From Cloeon dipterum (Eukaryota > Arthropoda > Insecta > Ephemeroptera > Baetidae), in NCBI RefSeq assembly GCF_949628265.1, contig NC_088787.1:18714501-18778500 (forward strand): 64,000 nucleotides of DNA, in the 5' to 3' direction. Position 1 is the first letter of the stretch, and each line of letters starts with the position of its first letter. This document shows, piece after piece, positions 61,301 through 64,000 of this stretch. The translations under genes were made by a program, and so were the position numbers. The notes below the pieces were generated by a model, which had not been told where the DNA came from, did not search any database, and saw only the letters and a program-made list of their open reading frames with translations.

Positions 61301-63380
61301 TGACACGAAATTCAAATTTCCGGGTGAAACAAAGAAAATGAGACTAGCGACACTTCAAGAAAATGAAAAATATACTGCTGCCAGTTTATTACAAAAGACT
61401 AAATATTGTATGGTGATGTGTCATCTTTTGTCTTGGCAAGTATTAAAAAAAAGGAAGAGGTTAGTAGGGGTTTAACAATCGTGGTGTGAAATTTTGCGCT
61501 ATCAAAAACATTATTTCGTACTCATCACTGTAAGAAAGGTCGAGTTCCAATCACAAAACAATTGTAGTCGAAGTTCTCCTGTTGCTCACAATGTATAGTG
61601 GTCGCTGTGGCTGCACGGCGAGGACCGGGTAGATGGTCTTGGGTGGACTCAGGGTGTCGAGGGTCCAAACCCGCCGCCCGTACGATGCCCGGGAAGGCTT
61701 CGCAGGCCGTCGATTCAAACAGTACAGAACGGCCCCGCAGGGCACCTGAGGTTACAAGAAATTTGTCAGAAAGCGGCCAAAAATAAATCAAGTGCCCAGA
61801 AGTCACTTGGGAAAATAGGAAGCCCAAAGATTAAAACTGTAACTTACGTAGTAGTACAGCTTAACAGTTAAATCGGATCCGACTCAGAATAGAAGTCGCA
61901 AGTTGGCTGAATGCACACCATCTACACGATGTGTGCTTCGCCAGTCAAGGGGTTTGGGCTTCTGACAAATTTACTTGCAGGCGAATACATATGCACTCGC
62001 CCCCACTTAGTGCCTGCTCAGGGTATAGGTTCGTCTATTTTAAATATAGGCGAAGGTGCACTCTTACAGCGAAAATTCACAATACATTGGTTCGCGCGAA
62101 ACTTATACAATTCAAATTTTGATAGCGCTTGTGTGTAGGGGACATAGTGGAAGGAATAGAGTAATAAAAAAATTAAAATAAATTATTCTCTTTTCGAATA
62201 ATTACGTGTCTGATTTAATCTTAAGCCAATGAACTAAACAACGTTATAATCTGCTTGATAGTATTGGCACTGAAACCAGATTGAAAAGAAATTTTGGCAC
62301 GTGTTGGCGGCCAAGAAAGAAACTCTTTTTACGCCTCTTTCCCACACAAACGACGGACAGTCGTAAAATCGACGCGACACGAGGATATATCCGTCAGCTA
62401 AAAACCATAATTATCGTGCCACGCACGGTGTTGCCTAATTAAATTAATGCAAATCTGGCTCATAAACCGTAGTATTACCACTAATGCATCTGCCTTTTTG
62501 TCCACCTGGGGCACGAGCTGCGACCTTTTTGTCATCAAAATGGCAAGCCATTCATTCGTCCGCCGCACAGACTTCTTCATGCATCTAAATTATCTAACAC
62601 ATGTCTGCTCAAACGACGAGGAACAACTTTCGCTGTAAAAAAGCGCGATGCTTGCAAGGATAATGAACGCGCCGCCGAAAATACATTCTGTCAACGACGG
62701 TTGAATAGAGAGATGAGAGAGGCTGCGGATTTCTCTATTCTCATGCGACCATAGGGAGTGTTTATAGTATGCGTGTAACAATTTATTTTCATATTTTACT
62801 CGTGATGCTCACTCAAAAAGGTGCAGGCGAAGGAATGAGTGGAAATAAAGAGAAAATATCGATTGCTGAGACGCTGAGGCGGATTTCTTGATTTTTATTC
62901 ACATTGTCTGGTGGGAAAGGCTATATTATGCATAATATATATACACGCAAAAATATTGAGCTTTTTACCGCACCGAGCGATGCTTGCATTACACAGAAGA
63001 TCTGTCTACGATTAGGAAAAAAACTCATTTTATTGTGGAACACACAACGCGCGTATCTTGCCACTGAAATTGCGAAAGCACGGTGTGCTTTTTAGACGCG
63101 TACACGCAATACAAAAAATGTTTGCAGAAAAGATTTTAAAACATGCTATACAATGAATGTGCTTAGGACCAAGTGCACTCAATGTATGTGCCGCCTCACC
63201 TCTATAAGCTTCTTCATATCACACATGTCATTTCTAAAGAAATTCTGTAGTTTTGAAACTACAAAATGTTGAATTTTATAGGGATGGATTAGTGACCCAA
63301 ACATCAGTGCCAGGGATGAGGGAGAGAACAGCACCACAGACAATCATGAAAATTACACAACACTGCCTAAAATTAGCCAG
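52348..63380 (+). CDS. Unrecognised protein with repeated GRPGxGAP motif (3' end uncertain)
   Basis: Exons 52348-52485, 53050-53157, 53221-53410, 53468-53541 and 63282-63380 keep one frame across GT-AG junctions, giving 203 codons so far. The start is ATG at 52348 (gcgATGtc). Residues 1-60 are charged and helical, probably coiled coil (DEAERRKARERDLILEGEAL). The motif NPWGRPGCGAP follows at about 54-64 and a second copy, MGRPGGGAP, at about 89-97, then a Lys-rich region ending NCNMEARKM. The fifth exon (GWISDPNISARDEGENST) lies beyond a 9.7-kb intron that holds a complete gypsy retrotransposon in antisense. I do not recognise the family; the charged coiled-coil build suggests a cytoskeletal or ciliary role, which is only a guess. 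The gene may end at 63831 or continue past the window. Confidence 0.65.
53542..54616 (+). other. Intron 4 sequence before the retrotransposon
   Basis: AT-rich with one GC-rich patch at about 54175-54250 (caccctgggggcgacctggg). No exon or known repeat recognised. Confidence 0.4.
54621..55742 (-). repeat. 3' LTR of the gypsy element
   Basis: 1122 bp, limits set by where identity with the other copy stops and by the adjacent purine tract. In element orientation it starts TATAACG and ends CATTAGA, without TG...CA termini. A small palindrome (taatggc-caaat-gccatta) lies at 54623-54641. Its short open frames (up to 100 codons) are not genes. Confidence 0.93.
55743..55751 (-). other. Polypurine tract of the gypsy element
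   Basis: GGGGGGAGG in element orientation, directly abutting the 3' LTR. This is the expected primer site for plus-strand DNA synthesis and supports the LTR boundary. Confidence 0.85.
55798..59064 (-). CDS. pol: Gypsy pol polyprotein (protease, RT, RNase H, integrase)
   Basis: An open frame of 1088 codons with no internal stop. In order: aspartic protease (ALLDCGASVCIVGGPG, about residues 87-102); reverse transcriptase (DLRELNKVTTPDAY; catalytic YIDDVFLG); RNase H (STDASDVGISGVL, TDNRPLKFLKDL); integrase with an HHCC zinc finger (RPEAGHFGFTKTFH ... CHTCLEQ) and a DDE core (SSDIVGE, QDNAKIYQS, NPAERVNR); then a GPY/F-like module (LLPTFVGPFEIVNQK). The protease follows the ATG closely, and the frame overlaps gag by about 100 nt in the -1 register, so pol is probably made by ribosomal frameshifting rather than from its own ATG. 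Every catalytic motif I can see is intact. Confidence 0.95.
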   Translation of the reverse strand: MQSNGKKRAKGPDRYEHFVAAARCQTRREWKCHVDRFRTETIRVKIAAIKNKLRQNSLRASENERKFQSLLDDDRLFLDVCVVNKQLTALLDCGASVCIVGGPGMPVIDQLGLHIDKTSVRRVELADNSYNEVIGSVDLPIILDNKSFLISALVVPKIEQSLILGLDFWLKTGFIPDVKKGTWHISCAGEKGNQPKAAAVLADGNKLGEHDKAELETFIAEMRDSFPTRLGRVQFEHHIDTGDAKPVKCKQYYIAPPELVVMHKTVDELLEMDVIEEAKSPWNAPGFFVRNEAKGTEPRFVLDLRELNKVTTPDAYAVPILATILDHLGEFKYISSVDFRKSYWQIPLDNESKPKTAFFIPQKGQFQFKVVPFGAINSGPAFMRVFDKIIGNSWIKKYLKVYIDDVFLGTPTLELHFEVLREFFRLIREANMTPNWGKSKFLRSSMKMLGYLLDENGLHPDPDKIQSILQLKRPANIKEVKMLLGAISYYRRLIDNFSTVVEPLTRLTRKKNAFEWKCEQEAAFTSIRQALIKDPFVRLPDFTRQFILSTDASDVGISGVLTQLFEDGEHPVFYVSRVLTEAEQKYPTIHKEALAIVWAIERLEGYLAYNKFLLFTDNRPLKFLKDLKNPKGRLANWVYKLQKYNFDVYHKPGKLNVVPDLLSRSFSAPVKMCLIASDVRVKDNWYLHLLQKVQTNPQKFPLFKVVNGKLFKIVKSWNPWEESCYKQVIPKEQRAEILNRFHARPEAGHFGFTKTFHKIAENFYWPKMRGDIAKFVTNCHTCLEQKASQSAQAGYMSSHQVEKPWQVFSSDIVGELPRSSNGHKYVLTQQDFFSKMVILTPLRDATAKSVCAALEKSFLLYGVPELMIQDNAKIYQSKDFKELAKKFNISLQYTPRYHPQANPAERVNRVFETIMRSFVSDNQKDWDKYLQEIAFAINSSVHETTKYSPFFLAFGRQPNLYNFDAPRDNSNDKNVADPVEKYAKRFPKLNKIYKIVQEYMQAANRKNAHHYNLRRRPCNFQVGDLVMKRNFVLSKKGEGMSAKLLPTFVGPFEIVNQKSQHMFTLIGENGNVIGDFDAKDLKKHPSVN
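58962..60719 (-). CDS. gag: Gypsy gag polyprotein
   Basis: An open frame of 585 codons starting at ATG 60719 (MERLNIEFDRLTDDYVKLEC). The N-terminal third is helical and charged. The middle has the retrotransposon gag (capsid) motif around LRLRTQGVDERLNIYVAEMK and FIIARLNPVSLDKLPL. Near the C-terminus are two zinc-knuckle-like units: CWNCRKPGHRFVYC (canonical CX2CX4HX4C) and CYSCGKSGVVKSKC, where Val replaces the zinc-binding His. Gag forms the virus-like particle and packages the RNA. Confidence 0.92.
   Translation of the reverse strand: MERLNIEFDRLTDDYVKLECEFRGIEIGDKTLKTLRDELKTARAAVLAGEIEEIKVTDVAEITDELARLTTSVENVKTWAKSAASGQNQTEMRKVKTHIAFFRDRLCRLFPPEDAVKTTQNIQFLRQHLERAYARVCKGNVDEQKQQGGSGVTAGPVDRQEQQLNLSIQILGAGDSDDDEESEGNANNAREENAVAAHSTPQGRAKLTAGSLLYMPMIVDEESKQPIPILASDGQAKVWPITESLTESRKRGKVISVRDWKLKFDGDSKSELSFAEFLREFELKKSESNLTDREIWLAAHNLFVGQARTWFMANRECWSSWADFVPDFLQNFKPPNYDERLWHQLRLRTQGVDERLNIYVAEMKQSFSLLAKPPSDAEKLEFIIARLNPVSLDKLPLEDIHSLHDLVREGLKLEKVQCRIQTYKEPQTPENPVEPKLVYRYEEKKRANEKKTNEKKACAIASEKKQQQAASASEGAARQTEGKDKKLNYVPGLAKPNPLFVRNATAESADRVCWNCRKPGHRFVYCPSNVANKFCYSCGKSGVVKSKCTNERCSQMAKNVPRGPTDTSTSSPRPAVKQDGNGSAM
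59043..59049 (-). promoter_or_regulatory. Predicted -1 ribosomal frameshift site, gag/pol overlap
   Basis: On minus, the gag codons GCA AAA AAC form the canonical X XXY YYZ heptamer A AAA AAC. A -1 slip here enters the pol frame exactly. Just downstream, GGGCC and GGCCC blocks about 25 nt apart can pair, giving the stem or pseudoknot such sites usually need. Confidence 0.75.
61109..61126 (-). other. Candidate primer binding site of the gypsy element
   Basis: TGGCATCCCTTGAATTTG starts directly at the end of the 5' LTR in element orientation. The TGG matches a tRNA CCA end. I cannot assign it to a tRNA from memory. Confidence 0.5.
61127..62248 (-). repeat. 5' LTR of the gypsy element
   Basis: 1122 bp, the second copy of the direct repeat. 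It should hold the element's promoter, transcribing toward lower coordinates. Confidence 0.93.
62253..63281 (+). other. Intron 4 sequence after the retrotransposon
   Basis: Non-coding and AT-rich; no exon or known repeat recognised. Ends in the acceptor ttttatag before the exon at 63282. Confidence 0.4.
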
Positions 63381-63729
63381 GTAAAGAAAGTTCGATTAAT
63401 TTTAAACATTTTAAAAGAAACTAAGTATAGAGTGTTTTGTAAAGCATTAATTTATGTTTGGATATTTAAATATAGGGTTAAAAAAGTATCTTTGCATACG
63501 TGACTTTTCAAGGAGTTACGCCCTTAATAAAGTAAGACAGTTAGTCACGTGCATTCCTATATGCAAAGAATCCGTTCCGCATTACATTTTTTATGAATCG
63601 GATCCACAGTAGTCAGGGAATTGTAATTCAAACATTTTTATTAGCGTTTGTGTTTTGGCACTATAGTGAACCTTTGCCCACATTTTAAATACTGCAAAAA
63701 GAAACCTACGACTCGCGTTTGTTTTGCAG

Positions 63730-63831
63730 CCCAACGGCATTTTGGCGCGCGGAACAATAAAGCTCGACGGTAATGACGAGTTTTTCATGCCCAAGACAAT
63801 AGTTCTGGCGGTGTTTTGGGTCATTAAATAG
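63730..63831 (+). CDS. Candidate terminal or internal exon of the gene begun at 52348
   Basis: A good acceptor (gttttgcag) at 63721-63729 opens a frame in the right phase: PNGILARGTIKLDGNDEFFM, running to TAG at 63829-63831. Alternatively the exon stops at 63769, at the donor gacg|gtaatg, and the gene continues outside the window. I cannot decide; the composition of the first 20 residues is protein-like, the rest less so. Confidence 0.35.
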   Translation, partial: PNGILARGTIKLDGNDEFFMPKTIVLAVFWVIK

Positions 63832-64000
63832 CTGGCAGGCACTTCAATTGCACTCTTCCGAGGAGAGAAGGCGGACAATAACATACAAGAGCACACATTT
63901 GTTAACTTTCTTCTGGCCGAAGTGACACGAAAATCAAACACGTGTGTGCTATATGGCTGGGCAATCGATGCGCATTGGCTCTTCTGCACGCGGGAGCGTT
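63832..64000. other. Non-coding end of the window
   Basis: Short stretch after the candidate exon; nothing recognised on either strand. Confidence 0.3.

Larger units (their letters stand above)
54621..62248 (-). mobile_element. Complete Ty3/gypsy (Metaviridae) LTR retrotransposon, 7.6 kb
   Basis: Two 1122-bp direct repeats (54621-55742 and 61127-62248) flank gag and pol ORFs on the minus strand, with a primer-binding-site candidate after the 5' LTR and a purine tract before the 3' LTR. A 4-bp target duplication, atct, flanks it (54617-54620 and 62249-62252). The domain order protease-RT-RNase H-integrase is that of Ty3/gypsy. No env ORF is present. LTR landmarks keep a constant offset of 6506 and the open frames inside the LTRs are identical, so insertion was recent. 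It sits antisense in intron 4 of the host gene. Confidence 0.95.

Noticed and set aside
63591-63989. 132-codon minus-strand ORF
   Set aside because: Runs through a plausible plus-strand exon and shows no recognisable domain.
1-64000. CRISPR arrays, operons or prokaryotic systems
   Set aside because: The sequence is eukaryotic with spliced genes; no regularly spaced repeat-spacer pattern was seen.

Overview
This is a window of an arthropod (most likely insect) nuclear genome. It has AT-rich introns and intergenic DNA, many GT-AG introns (mostly 50-500 bp, some of several kb), AATAAA-type poly(A) signals, animal gene families, and a CHK/ecdysteroid-kinase-like gene of the kind expanded in insects and crustaceans. 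The species cannot be fixed from the sequence. I built the gene models by joining ORFs at GT-AG sites that keep the frame and match known families. Coordinates given for a gene span its introns; exon limits are in the evidence.

Layout: (1) 1-1514 (+): 3' end of a long-tailed class I myosin (TH1-TH2-SH3). (2) 2392-3656 (+): unrecognised basic protein rich in S/T-P sites. (3) 4549-5463 (-): homologue of C3orf33. (4) 6726-10413 (+): HDAC3, with a decayed LINE fragment in its second intron. (5) 16353-28735 (+): SLC13/INDY-type carboxylate transporter, whose 9.4-kb first coding intron holds a microsatellite, a MITE-like inverted repeat and another LINE remnant. (6) 29306-31491 (-): CHK kinase-like protein. 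(7) 32671-35163 (-): S-adenosylmethionine synthetase. (8) 36136-42609 (+): 20-exon BRPF1/Br140 chromatin reader. (9) About 43490-46005 (-): broken, inverted, intron-retaining partial copy of that BRPF gene, carrying a small array of GGATATCC palindromes. (10) 47223-48959 (-): SLC35G-type drug/metabolite transporter. (11) 50285-51590 (+): SEC11 signal peptidase. (12) From 52348 (+): an unrecognised gene whose fourth intron contains a complete Ty3/gypsy LTR retrotransposon (54621-62248, antisense to the host gene).

The host genes are mainly housekeeping: chromatin (HDAC3, BRPF), methyl donor supply (SAM synthetase), metabolite transport (INDY, SLC35G) and secretion (SEC11). They are not an operon, and I see no pathway logic in their order. 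HDAC3 and BRPF belong to opposing deacetylase and acetyltransferase machineries, but their proximity is not evidence of a functional link.

The most notable structures are the intact, apparently very young gypsy element with a textbook -1 frameshift heptamer (A AAA AAC) between gag and pol, the tail-to-tail inverted BRPF duplicate, the palindromic GGATATCC array inside it, and two unrecognised protein genes. I found no CRISPR array, rRNA gene, convincing tRNA gene or novel multi-gene system.
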